A stretch of 18,969 nucleotides of DNA from Microbacteriaceae bacterium (GCA_003454135.1 DMKW01000069.1:1-18969); one strand, 5' to 3'; shown: positions 5,750 to 13,986, counted from the first letter of the stretch. Notes: generated from the letters alone by a model not told the origin. A program made the numbers and translations.

Positions 5750-8700
5750 GTGAACCAGTCGCCGCCCGGCCAGAGCGTTCTCGAGGCGGGATCGAGACGT
5801 GCCGGGGCGCGCACGCTCGTGCAGATCCTGGCCGAGACCGCTCGGGAGAACCCGGATGCGGTGGCGATCGAAGACCCGGACGGCGCGATCAGCTACCGGC
5901 GACTCATGGGGCTCGTCAACGAACGTGCGCAGGCGCTGCGCCTCGGCGGGGTGCGCCGCGGCGACGCGGTCGGCATCCGGATTCCGTCCGGCACTCGCGA
6001 ACTCTACCTGGCGATTCTCGCGACCCTCGTGGTGGGGGCCGCCTACGTTCCGGTGGACGCCGACGACCCAGAGGAGCGGGCGAGACTCGTGTTCCAGGAG
6101 GCCGCGGTCGTTGGGGTGATCGGCCCCGGCGGGGCGTTCTTCGCGCTCGGTGACGCCATCCGTTCGCGCGACGCCGAGTCGAACGGCGCCGACCTCGCCG
6201 CGCACGCGCCTCGACCCACCGACGACGCCTGGGTGATCTTCACCTCCGGCTCGACGGGGGTGCCGAAGGGTGTCGCCGTGACGCATCGGTCGGCGGCGGC
6301 GTTCGTCGACGCCGAAGCGCGCCTCTTCCTCAGGTCGGAGCCGATCGGTCCGGGAGACCGCGTGCTCGCCGGCCTCTCGGTGGCGTTCGACGCGTCGTGC
6401 GAGGAGATGTGGCTCGCCTGGCGCAACGGTGCATCCCTCGTTCCTGCTCCGAGATCCCTCGTGCGCTCGGGCGTCGACCTCGGACCGTGGCTCATCGCGC
6501 ACGGGATCACCGTGGTCTCCACCGTGCCCACCCTCGCGGCGCTATGGCCGGAGGAGTCGCTCGAGCTCGTGCGCCTCGTCATCTTCGGCGGTGAGGCGTG
6601 CCCGCCAGAGCTCGCCGCGAGAATCTCCTCCCGCGGTCGCGAGGTCTGGAACACCTACGGTCCGACCGAGGCGACTGTGGTGGCGTGCGCGGCACCACTC
6701 GGCGGGACCGGCCCGGTGCGAATCGGCCTGCCGCTCGACGGCTGGGATCTCGCGGTCGTCGACCCGGCGGGGCAGCGCGTCTCGGAGGGGGAGATAGGCG
6801 AGCTCATCATCGGCGGAGTGGGCCTCGCCCGCTACCTCGACCCGGCCAGGGACGCCGAGAAATTCGCGCCGCACGTCGGCCTCGGCTGGGATCGCGCCTA
6901 CCGCAGCGGGGACCTCGTGCGTTTCGAGTCCGACGGCCTGATCTTCGTCGGCCGGGCCGACGACCAGGTGAAACTCGGCGGCCGCCGAATCGAACTCGGC
7001 GAGGTCGAGGCGGCTCTCCGGTCGCTCGACGGCGTGGCCGGCGCCGCCGCCGTCGTGCAGACGACGCCCGCAGGCAACCACGTTCTCGTGGGGTACCTCG
7101 TGCTCGCCGACGGCACGGAGCCCTTCGATCGGGCCGCCATGAGCGACCGACTGCGCGACGAGCTCCCCGCCGCGCTCGTGCCCCTGCTCGCCGTCGTCGA
7201 CTCGCTGCCAACGCGCACCTCCGGAAAGGTCGATCGCGCCGGCCTCCCGTGGCCGCTTCCCGCGACCGACGAACCGGCGGGCGATGAGCTGTCGCCGACG
7301 GCCGCGTGGATCGCGGAGCGGTGGACGGCGATTCTCGGCGCCCCCGTATCGGGGGCGGACGACGACTTCTTCGCCCAGGGCGGAGGCTCCCTCTCGGCCG
7401 CCCAGCTGGTGTCGGCGATTCGGGAGCGTCATCCGCAGACGAGGGTCTCCGACATCTACGACCACCCGCGCATCGGCTCGCTCGCGGACGAGCTGGATAC
7501 CCGAACACCGGCCGAGCCGGTGGCGGCACGCACGGTGAGGGCGACGCCGTTCGGCAGCCAACTGGCGCAGACGCTGCTCGGCATCCCGCTGCATGTTCTC
7601 GTGGGCGCGAGGTGGGTGGTGTATCTCGCCGTGGCGAACAACCTGCTCTCGCTCGTCACCGGTGCGACGTTCGCACCCACGGTGTCATGGTGGTGGATCG
7701 CCGTGGGGTTCGCGCTCTTCATCACGCCGCTCGGCAAGATGACGATCGCCGTAATCGCGTCGAGGCTGCTGCTCGCCGACCTCGCTCCCGGCAGCTATCC
7801 GCGCGGCGGGTCGATGCATCTGCGGCTCTGGCTCGCCGAACAGGTGTCGCTGCTCGTCGGGCCGGCGAGCCTCGCCGGCGCCCCCTGGATCAGCTACTAC
7901 GCGAGGGCGCTCGGCGCGAAGATCGGCGAGGGAGTCGACCTGCACTCCCTGCCGCCCATCACCGGGATGCTGTCGATCGGCCCGCACGCGGCGATCGAGC
8001 CCGAAGTCGACCTGGCCGGATACTGGATCGACGGCGACATCCTGCGCATCGGCCACGTGCACGTCGGAACCGACGCGGTCATCGGCTCCCGCAGCACGCT
8101 CCTCGGCGGCGCGAGCATCGGTCGCGGCGCGGAGGTCGAGCCGGGCGCCGCGGTCTTCGGGCGCGTTCCGGCCGGCGAGCGGTGGGCCGGTTCTCCGGCC
8201 GCGCGTGTCGGGTCCGCACGGCACGCCTGGCCGATCGAGCGTCCGCCCCGCGGTCGTCGATGGCTCATCGCCTACGGGGCCGGATCGGTCGCCCTCTCCG
8301 CGATGCCCGCCCTGAGCGTCGCCATCGGCGCCTTCGTCATCGGTTGGTCGGTCGGGGGCGCGGCAAGCCTCGGCACGGCCCTACTGAGGGCGGCCGTCGC
8401 GATCCCCCTCGCCGTGGTCGTGAGCGGCGCGACCTATTCGCTGCTCGTGGTGCTCGCGGTGCGCGCCCTCGGCACCGGACTTCGAGACGGCCACTTCCCG
8501 GTGCGCAGCAGGATCGGCTGGCAGGCCTGGTCGACGGAACGCGTGCTCGACAGCGCGCGAACCCTCCTGTTTCCGTTCTACGCGAGCCTCTTCACACCCG
8601 TGTGGCTGCGGATGCTCGGTGCCACCGTGGGGCGCGGGGTCGAGGCATCCACGGTGCTGCTCATCCCGTCGCTCACGACGATCGCGCCCGGATCCTTTCT

Positions 8701-9655
8701 GGCCGACGACACCATGGTCGCCACCTATGAGCTCGGCGGCGGCTGGATGCGCATCGGCCGCGCCAAGATCGGCCGGCGGGCGTTCCTCGGCAACAGCGGC
8801 ATGGCCGGTCCCGGTCGCACGGTGCCGCGAAACGGCCTTGTCGCGGTGCTCTCGGCGACGCCGCGCAAGGCGAAGCGCGGGTCGTCCTGGATCGGCAACC
8901 CTCCTCTGAGGCTGCGCCGCACGGTCACCGACGTCGACGAGGGCAGAACCTTCGAACCGAGTCTGCCGCTCCGCGTCGCGCGCGGCTCGTGGGAGGCCCT
9001 GCGCATCGTGCCGGTCTTCGTCACGGCGTGGATCGCCCTGGGAGTGCTCGGTGCGCTCGAATCGCTCTGGATCGCCGCGGGGGAAGCCTGGGCGATGGCG
9101 CTGTCCGGCATGGTCATGCTCGCGGCCGGCGCCACGGCGGCGACCGTGACGACCTGCGCCAAGTGGCTCGTGGCCGGAAGGATCGGCGCGAGCGAGCATC
9201 CGCTCTGGTCGTCGTTCGTCTGGCGGAACGAGCTCTCGGACACTTTCGTGGAAATGGTGGCCCGCCCGTGGTTCGCGTCGAACGCGACGGGTACTCCCGC
9301 CCTCGCGATATGGTTGCGCAGCCTCGGCGCCCGCATCGGGCGCGGTGCGTGGTGCGAGACCTACTGGCTGCCGGAGGCCGACCTGGTGAGGCTCGCGGAC
9401 GGGGCGACCGTCAACCGCGGATGCGTCGTGCAGACCCACCTGTTCCACGACCGAATCATGCAACTCGACACCGTGCGGATCGGGGTGGGGGCCACGCTCG
9501 GCCCGAACAGCGTGATCCTGCCGGCGGCATCCATCGACGACGGCGCGACCGTCGGCCCCGGCTCGCTCGTGATGCGCGGCGAGCGCGTGCCCGAGGGGTC
9601 GCTCTGGGCGGGCAACCCCATTTCGCCCTGGCAATCGCCGCCATGGAATACTTGA
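5750..9655 (+). CDS. Pls/PosA-family membrane nonribosomal peptide synthetase
   Basis: A 1301-residue single-module synthetase, close to the roughly 1300-residue size of Streptomyces epsilon-poly-L-lysine synthetase. Order: an adenylation domain (about 20-505; ATP loop FTSGSTGVPKG near 163, NTYGPTEAT near 302, YRSGDLVRF, and TSGKVDR with the catalytic Lys near 500); a carrier domain with the phosphopantetheine Ser547 in GGGSL; then six membrane helices in three pairs (about 612-674, 835-907, 1084-1140). The helix pairs separate three hexapeptide-repeat (left-handed beta-helix) domains. There is no classical condensation or thioesterase domain; in Pls the membrane-linked tandem domains do the chain building. 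Specificity positions aligned to GrsA read D214, A215, E218, S257 and on to give DAESVFTVVK. GTG 5750 has a clear GAGGAG ribosome-binding site. A metallopeptidase gene follows with almost no gap. The product is unknown; a basic-residue polymer is inferred. Confidence 0.92.
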   Translation: MNQSPPGQSVLEAGSRRAGARTLVQILAETARENPDAVAIEDPDGAISYRRLMGLVNERAQALRLGGVRRGDAVGIRIPSGTRELYLAILATLVVGAAYVPVDADDPEERARLVFQEAAVVGVIGPGGAFFALGDAIRSRDAESNGADLAAHAPRPTDDAWVIFTSGSTGVPKGVAVTHRSAAAFVDAEARLFLRSEPIGPGDRVLAGLSVAFDASCEEMWLAWRNGASLVPAPRSLVRSGVDLGPWLIAHGITVVSTVPTLAALWPEESLELVRLVIFGGEACPPELAARISSRGREVWNTYGPTEATVVACAAPLGGTGPVRIGLPLDGWDLAVVDPAGQRVSEGEIGELIIGGVGLARYLDPARDAEKFAPHVGLGWDRAYRSGDLVRFESDGLIFVGRADDQVKLGGRRIELGEVEAALRSLDGVAGAAAVVQTTPAGNHVLVGYLVLADGTEPFDRAAMSDRLRDELPAALVPLLAVVDSLPTRTSGKVDRAGLPWPLPATDEPAGDELSPTAAWIAERWTAILGAPVSGADDDFFAQGGGSLSAAQLVSAIRERHPQTRVSDIYDHPRIGSLADELDTRTPAEPVAARTVRATPFGSQLAQTLLGIPLHVLVGARWVVYLAVANNLLSLVTGATFAPTVSWWWIAVGFALFITPLGKMTIAVIASRLLLADLAPGSYPRGGSMHLRLWLAEQVSLLVGPASLAGAPWISYYARALGAKIGEGVDLHSLPPITGMLSIGPHAAIEPEVDLAGYWIDGDILRIGHVHVGTDAVIGSRSTLLGGASIGRGAEVEPGAAVFGRVPAGERWAGSPAARVGSARHAWPIERPPRGRRWLIAYGAGSVALSAMPALSVAIGAFVIGWSVGGAASLGTALLRAAVAIPLAVVVSGATYSLLVVLAVRALGTGLRDGHFPVRSRIGWQAWSTERVLDSARTLLFPFYASLFTPVWLRMLGATVGRGVEASTVLLIPSLTTIAPGSFLADDTMVATYELGGGWMRIGRAKIGRRAFLGNSGMAGPGRTVPRNGLVAVLSATPRKAKRGSSWIGNPPLRLRRTVTDVDEGRTFEPSLPLRVARGSWEALRIVPVFVTAWIALGVLGALESLWIAAGEAWAMALSGMVMLAAGATAATVTTCAKWLVAGRIGASEHPLWSSFVWRNELSDTFVEMVARPWFASNATGTPALAIWLRSLGARIGRGAWCETYWLPEADLVRLADGATVNRGCVVQTHLFHDRIMQLDTVRIGVGATLGPNSVILPAASIDDGATVGPGSLVMRGERVPEGSLWAGNPISPWQSPPWNT

Positions 9656-9663
9656 CCGCAGTC

Positions 9664-11010
9664 ATGGCCCAATCCCCGCGATCGACCTACGGTTCCCCCT
9701 CCGCGGGAGACCCCTATCTGCCGAGCAGCGGCAACAGCGGCTACCTCGTCGAGCACTACGACATCGACCTCGACTATCGCGTCACGACCAACCGCCTCGT
9801 GGCGACGGCCGTGATTTCCGCGCGGTCGAGTCAGACGCTCGAGCGGTTCAGCCTCGACTTCGCCGGTCTCGTGGTCGACAAGATCACGGTCGGCGGCGAA
9901 CGGCCGAAGAAGGTGGCGCAGACCGCGCGCAAACTCGTGATCACCCCGGCGCAGGCGCTCGAGCAGGGCGAGGAGTTCGAGGTCGTCGTGCGCTACCGCG
10001 GAGCCCCACACCCGGTGCACAGCGAATGGGGAGACATCGGCTGGGAGGAACTCGCCGACGGTGTTCTCGTCGCGAGCCAGCCCTCCGGGGCGTCGTCGTG
10101 GTTTCCCTGCAACGATCATCCGAGCAACAAGGCCACGCTCACGCTCGCGGTCTCGTGCGAGTCGTCGTACGCCGTCGTCTCGAACGGCACCCTCGTGTCG
10201 CAAACCACGCGTTCCGGCCGCACGCAATGGCTGTTCGCCGTCACGGAGCCGATGGCGACGTACCTCGCAACCGTGCAGATCGGCCGCTACCGCACGCTCG
10301 ACGTCGTGGCAGCCCCGGTTCCCACACGCATCCACTTTCCGCCCCAGCTCGCGCGCAATGTGGCGACGGATTTCGAGCGCCTGGGCGAGATGATCGCGCT
10401 GTTCTCGAGGCTGTTCGGACCGTATCCGTTCGAGACCTACGCGGTCATCGTCACCCCGGACGAGCTCGAAATACCGCTCGAGGCGCATCGTATCGCCGTG
10501 TTCGGCCGCAACCACGTGGACGGGGCGCACGGCAGCGACCGCCTCATCGCCCATGAGCTCGCCCACCAGTGGTTCGGCAACAGCCTCACCGCAGGCGTGT
10601 GGCGTGACATCTGGCTGCACGAGGGATTCGCCTGCTACGCGGAGTGGTTGTGGGCCGAGGCGAGCGGGCGTGCGACCGTCGAGTCGAACGCCCGGGAGGC
10701 CTGGGACGGACTCGCGGGGCTGCCGAAGAACATCGAGATCGGCGACCCCGGCCCCCGGGCGATGTTCGACGACCGGGTCTACAAGCGCGGCGCGCTCGCG
10801 CTGCACGCCCTGCGGAACCACGTCGGCGACGAGGCCTTCTTCGCGGCGATCAGGGGCTACACGCTCGCCCATCGGTTCGGCACCGTCACGCCGCAGATCT
10901 TCGCCGGGTTCGTCGCGGCGTCGGGCCGCGGCGAGGTCGTCGACGACATCCTCCGACGCTGGGTCTACTCCCAGCCCCTTCCGGTGCTCGCTGGCGCCGC
11001 GCGCGACTGA
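9664..11010 (+). CDS. Compact M1-family zinc metallopeptidase
   Basis: A 448-residue M1 aminopeptidase-like enzyme without a signal peptide. It has the N-terminal beta-sandwich (VEHYDIDLDYRV start) and the catalytic domain, but not the C-terminal helical domain of full-length (about 850 aa) members. Zinc site: H297-E-L-A-H301 and E320 in WLHEGFACYAEW. Catalytic Tyr373 lies in FDDRVYKRGA. The usual GAMEN exopeptidase motif is replaced by IPLEA (Glu273 kept), which may change N-terminus recognition. The start is ambiguous: ATG 9643 overlaps the synthetase stop by 13 bases, and ATG 9664 lies 9 bases after it; neither has a good ribosome-binding site, so translation is probably coupled. Position directly after the Pls-like gene suggests trimming, degradation or self-protection against the synthetase product, which is inference. 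The 3' end overlaps the opposing phosphopantetheinyl transferase gene by 46 bases. Confidence 0.9.
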   Translation: MAQSPRSTYGSPSAGDPYLPSSGNSGYLVEHYDIDLDYRVTTNRLVATAVISARSSQTLERFSLDFAGLVVDKITVGGERPKKVAQTARKLVITPAQALEQGEEFEVVVRYRGAPHPVHSEWGDIGWEELADGVLVASQPSGASSWFPCNDHPSNKATLTLAVSCESSYAVVSNGTLVSQTTRSGRTQWLFAVTEPMATYLATVQIGRYRTLDVVAAPVPTRIHFPPQLARNVATDFERLGEMIALFSRLFGPYPFETYAVIVTPDELEIPLEAHRIAVFGRNHVDGAHGSDRLIAHELAHQWFGNSLTAGVWRDIWLHEGFACYAEWLWAEASGRATVESNAREAWDGLAGLPKNIEIGDPGPRAMFDDRVYKRGALALHALRNHVGDEAFFAAIRGYTLAHRFGTVTPQIFAGFVAASGRGEVVDDILRRWVYSQPLPVLAGAARD

Positions 11011-11645
11011 GTCGAATCGATCACCCGCAGCACCGGGCGTCTCGAGCAGGTGACCGCGACCGTGCCCACGAGGCCCGGCGCGGGCTCGAAGAGCTCGAGG
11101 CGCACGGATGGCGGGAGAGCGACGCCGTCGACGGCCGTCGCGGTGAGCTCGCCCGACTCGTCGCCCGGCAGGGTGATGCGGAGTTCTCGGGGGTCCCGGC
11201 GAAGCCCGTCGCCCGTGAGCTTGAGGGTGGCTTCCTTCGCGGTCCAGATCGACGCGCGTGACCGGGCCGCCGCGCCGTGGCCGGAATCGAGGTCGCGCAG
11301 CGCGGCGCGCTCAACGTCGGCGAACGCCGCGTCGTCGATCGGCCAGGCCGCGACATCCGAGACGCTCTCGATGTCGATGCCCACCGCGCCGAGCCACGTG
11401 ACGGCGACGGCGACGCGACCGCCGGCGCGGCTGAGGCTAACCCGCGGGGCCGGGGAGGCGACTCCGTTCACGATCGGCCGTCCGTGGTCACCGCCGCACC
11501 GCTCACAGGTCTGGGCGAGGACCAGGCCGGCCGGGGCAACGCCGAGCAGTCCGGCGACCGCGCCGACAAGAAAACGGCGATCGGCGGCCCGGTCGCCGCG
11601 CTCGCCGACGAACACCCAGACGTGCGGTAGCGGCTCGCAGACCAT
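10965..11645 (-). CDS. Sfp-type 4'-phosphopantetheinyl transferase
   Basis: A 226-residue enzyme that transfers phosphopantetheine from CoA to a carrier-protein serine. Motifs: CERCGGDHGRP (47-57, the CoA/substrate-side loop), GIDIES with the Mg-binding Asp91 and Glu93, and WTAKEATLK with Trp134, Lys137, Glu138 and Lys142. Where many relatives have a SHS-like motif before the first acidic pair, this protein reads SLSRAGG, so the His is replaced by Arg. The ATG at 11645 is chosen; an upstream in-frame TTG at 11678 would add 11 residues. It converges on the M1 peptidase, overlapping by 46 bases. With a carrier-bearing synthetase two genes away and no other carrier protein in view, its likely partner is Ser547 of the Pls-like synthetase, acting in the cytoplasm. 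Confidence 0.93.
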   Translation of the reverse strand: MVCEPLPHVWVFVGERGDRAADRRFLVGAVAGLLGVAPAGLVLAQTCERCGGDHGRPIVNGVASPAPRVSLSRAGGRVAVAVTWLGAVGIDIESVSDVAAWPIDDAAFADVERAALRDLDSGHGAAARSRASIWTAKEATLKLTGDGLRRDPRELRITLPGDESGELTATAVDGVALPPSVRLELFEPAPGLVGTVAVTCSRRPVLRVIDSTQSRAAPASTGRGWE

Positions 11646-11751
11646 CCGTCCACTGTATTCCGGGTGGACCCCGGTCAACAGTGCCCGAGTTTGCCGTCGG
11701 CGCGGCCATGGGAGCTGACGCGAGGATAACGAACTGGCGCACGGACGAAAT

Positions 11752-11769
11752 GCCGCGGATGCCGGCGGC
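11752..11769 (-). terminator. Weak hairpin after NlpC/P60 gene
   Basis: Reading on the minus strand directly after the NlpC/P60 stop codon, GCCGC and GCGGC flank an 8-base loop and are followed by ATTTCG. It is a short possible terminator separating this gene from the phosphopantetheinyl transferase gene about 110 bases downstream on the same strand. The stem is only 5 bp, so the call is weak. Confidence 0.3.
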
Positions 11770-12467
11770 TACAGCCGGATGAACTCCGGGTTGCCCCAGA
11801 TGGGCCGATGGGAGACATCCTTGCCCGGCTTCGGCGCGTCGATGATTCCCCCGTTGCCGTCGTAGAAGCCGATGTGTTGGTGGGGGTAGTAGACGAGGTC
11901 GCCCTGCACGGCCTCGGACCGTGGGATCACCGTGCCCTGGGCCGCCTCGGCCACCGCGTTTCCGGTGAGATGCACGCCGAACTGCGCGTAGACGTAGCGC
12001 ACGAAGGTGTCGCACGTGAAGCCGGTGCTCGGCGAGTTTCCGCCCATGATGTATGGCACCATGCCCACGAACTGCAGCGCGTACTGCACGACGGCAGGTC
12101 CGCCACCGCCGAGGTCAGGCGGATTGATGGTCATGTGTGCGCTCACCGAGAGGGGAGTCGCCGGCAGCGCGCCGCCGCCGTAGACGCCGAGCGCGACCTG
12201 CGTTGCCGCGTAGTACACGTTCGACTTGTCGCGGACGACCTCTTCGGCGTCGACCGACCGGCTCACGGTGAGGTGCTGCGACCGCTCGATCATCGACGAG
12301 ACCTGGGCGTCTGGCGCCGTCGCCGAGGCGGAGACGGCGGGGATCGCCATCGTGGCCGCGAGACCGACGGTCACGACCATCGCCGCGGCCGAGGCAGCGG
12401 CACGTCTCAGGGAAGGGAGGGGGCGTTGCGCCCGCGGGGCTGAATGCCTGCCGAGGTGAGAAGCCAA
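11769..12467 (-). CDS. Secreted NlpC/P60-type peptidoglycan hydrolase
   Basis: A 232-residue exported protein with a C-terminal NlpC/P60 cysteine-peptidase domain. The N-terminus has a basic stretch (RPLPSLRRAAASAAA), a hydrophobic core MVVTVGLAATMAIPAVSA and a probable cleavage after Ala-Ser-Ala. Catalytic Cys152 lies in GFTCDTFVRYVYAQFG and His198 in HIGFYDG, preceded by QGDLVYYP. The family's usual DCSG around the cysteine is here TCDT. The domain should cleave stem peptides, as RipA/p60 enzymes do. There is no LysM or SH3 domain, so wall targeting is unclear. The frame is open up to GTG 12551, but the added residues lack signal-peptide logic; TTG 12467 is preferred, without a strong ribosome-binding site. 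It is divergent from the aminotransferase, with about 100 bases between them. Confidence 0.85.
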   Translation of the reverse strand: MASHLGRHSAPRAQRPLPSLRRAAASAAAMVVTVGLAATMAIPAVSASATAPDAQVSSMIERSQHLTVSRSVDAEEVVRDKSNVYYAATQVALGVYGGGALPATPLSVSAHMTINPPDLGGGGPAVVQYALQFVGMVPYIMGGNSPSTGFTCDTFVRYVYAQFGVHLTGNAVAEAAQGTVIPRSEAVQGDLVYYPHQHIGFYDGNGGIIDAPKPGKDVSHRPIWGNPEFIRL

Positions 12468-12526
12468 GATCCGTGAAGTTCCATATCGCGTTGCGTTACC
12501 AGAATGTGATCTAGAGGAGCCTAACC

Positions 12527-12563
12527 CACTCCGCTGGGGATGGAGTGTCACACGCGGTAGTTT
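12527..12563 (+). promoter_or_regulatory. Divergent control region: CACTCC/GGAGTG palindrome and -10 box
   Basis: A perfect inverted repeat, CACTCC-N9-GGAGTG (12527-12547), lies in the gap between the NlpC/P60 and aminotransferase genes. A TAGTTT box at 12558-12563 is placed so that transcription would begin at or near the GTG at 12570, which has no ribosome-binding site; this fits a leaderless mRNA. The palindrome covers the place where a -35 element would be, so it may be an operator. A GTTAC pentamer (12495-12499) lies in the leader of the NlpC/P60 gene. Confidence 0.4.
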
Positions 12564-12569
12564 TGACGA

Positions 12570-13802
12570 GTGAGCGAAACGAGATCAGAACTTCAGCGCC
12601 GGTACGACTCCCTCCGCGAGAGCAACCTCACGCTCGATCTCACGCGGGGCAAGCCATCGCCCCAGCAGCTCGACCTCTCGAACGCACTGCTCGCACTGCC
12701 GGGCGTCGACGACTATCGCGACGCGAGCGGCACCGACCTGCGCAACTACGGCGGCACCGACGGTCTTCTCGAGCTACGCGCCATCTTCGGCGAGCTGCTC
12801 GCCGTGCCGGCCGCCCAACTGCTCGCGCTCGGCAACGCGAGCCTCGCGATCATGCACGACACCGTCGTCAACGCCCTGCTGCACGGCGTGCCTGGCGGCA
12901 GCGGGGCGTGGCGAGACGTGCCCGACCTCGCCTTCCTCTGCCCGGTGCCCGGTTACGACCGCCACTTCACCATTTGCGAGTCGCTCGGCATCCGGATGAT
13001 CCCGGTGCCGTTCGTCGACGGCCGGCTCGACCTCGAGACGATCGCCCGCCTCGTGGCGGAGGACCCGGCGATCCGCGGCATGTGGTGCGTCCCCATGTAC
13101 TCCAACCCCACGGGCGTCACCTACACGGTCGCCGAGGTCGAGGCGCTCGTCGCCATGCCGACGGCGGCGCCCGACTTCCGCCTCTTCTGGGACAACGCCT
13201 ACGCGGTGCACCATCTCACGGATGACGAGCCGGCGGTGATCGACGTGCTCGGCGCGGCGGCCGCGGCCGGGCATCCGGACCGTCCCATCGTGTTCGCCTC
13301 GACCTCCAAGATCACCCTGCCAGGGGCCGGGGTCGCGTTCCTCGGCGGGTCGCCGGACAACGTGGCGTGGTACCGCCGTCACAGCGCCGCGCAGACGATC
13401 GGTCCAGACAAGCTCAACCAGCTGCGGCATGTGAGACTGCTCGAGAGCGCGGATGGCGTGCGCCGGCAGATGCGCGCGCATCGCGCGATCGTGGAGCCGC
13501 GCTTCGCAGCCGTGCTCGCGATCCTCGAGCGCCGGCTTGCCGGGGCGGCGACCTGGTCTCGCCCGACCGGCGGATACTTCATCAGCCTCGACGTCGCGCC
13601 CCGCACGGCCTCCGCGGCGATATCACTCGCGCGGGAGATCGGCGTCGCCGTCACACCGGCCGGGTCCACGTATCCGCATGGCAACGACCCGCTCGACTCC
13701 AACATCCGAATCGCACCGACCTTCCCGTCGCTCGCGGAACTCGAAGCGGCCATCGACGCCCTGTGCACGTGCGTGCTTCTCGCCTCGGCGCCCGCCGACT
13801 GA
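12570..13802 (+). CDS. Aspartate aminotransferase, Rv3722c/AspT type
   Basis: A 410-residue PLP enzyme of the MocR-like aminotransferase group (Pfam Aminotran_MocR), which includes Mycobacterium tuberculosis Rv3722c (AspC) and Corynebacterium AspT. It interconverts aspartate/2-oxoglutarate and oxaloacetate/glutamate and distributes nitrogen in the cytoplasm. The family-typical N-terminus LDLTRGKPSPQQLDLS is present. Active-site residues: Asn179 (YSNPTG), Asp208 (FWDNAYAVHH), the PLP Lys247 (STSKITLPGAG) and Arg380 (NIRIAPTFP), which binds the substrate carboxylate. Length is slightly shorter than Rv3722c. The GTG start follows a TAGTTT box by 6 bases with no ribosome-binding site, suggesting leaderless translation. 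A GC-rich hairpin follows the stop. The gene stands alone, divergent from the NlpC/P60 gene, as expected for a housekeeping function. Confidence 0.9.
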   Translation: MSETRSELQRRYDSLRESNLTLDLTRGKPSPQQLDLSNALLALPGVDDYRDASGTDLRNYGGTDGLLELRAIFGELLAVPAAQLLALGNASLAIMHDTVVNALLHGVPGGSGAWRDVPDLAFLCPVPGYDRHFTICESLGIRMIPVPFVDGRLDLETIARLVAEDPAIRGMWCVPMYSNPTGVTYTVAEVEALVAMPTAAPDFRLFWDNAYAVHHLTDDEPAVIDVLGAAAAAGHPDRPIVFASTSKITLPGAGVAFLGGSPDNVAWYRRHSAAQTIGPDKLNQLRHVRLLESADGVRRQMRAHRAIVEPRFAAVLAILERRLAGAATWSRPTGGYFISLDVAPRTASAAISLAREIGVAVTPAGSTYPHGNDPLDSNIRIAPTFPSLAELEAAIDALCTCVLLASAPAD

Positions 13803-13823
13803 CGGTCGCGAGACGCGGCGGAA

Positions 13824-13852
13824 AGGGCCCGCCCGCTCATTCGGCCGGCCCT
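13824..13852 (+). terminator. Probable terminator of the aminotransferase gene
   Basis: AGGGCCCGCC and GGCCGGCCCT form a 10-bp stem with one mismatch around a 9-base loop, 22 bases after the aminotransferase stop. No T-run follows, but stem strength and placement fit a high-GC intrinsic terminator. Confidence 0.5.
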
Positions 13853-13986
13853 GTAGCGAAACTCCCCAGCATCTCCCGGGCTTTCGCGAGTTGCACGCTT
13901 AAGGTTGCCGTGTGTGGCGTGCTAATAGACCTCAGGACGATCTCTTCGACGAGCCGAGCGATGACCATGCCCACGTGGAGCAACAA

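Noticed and set aside
13912..13986. GTG 13912 as the start of the helicase-like gene
   Set aside because: ATG 13987 has a clear GGAG site at the right distance. The 25 extra residues are acidic and protein-like, so this remains a weak alternative.
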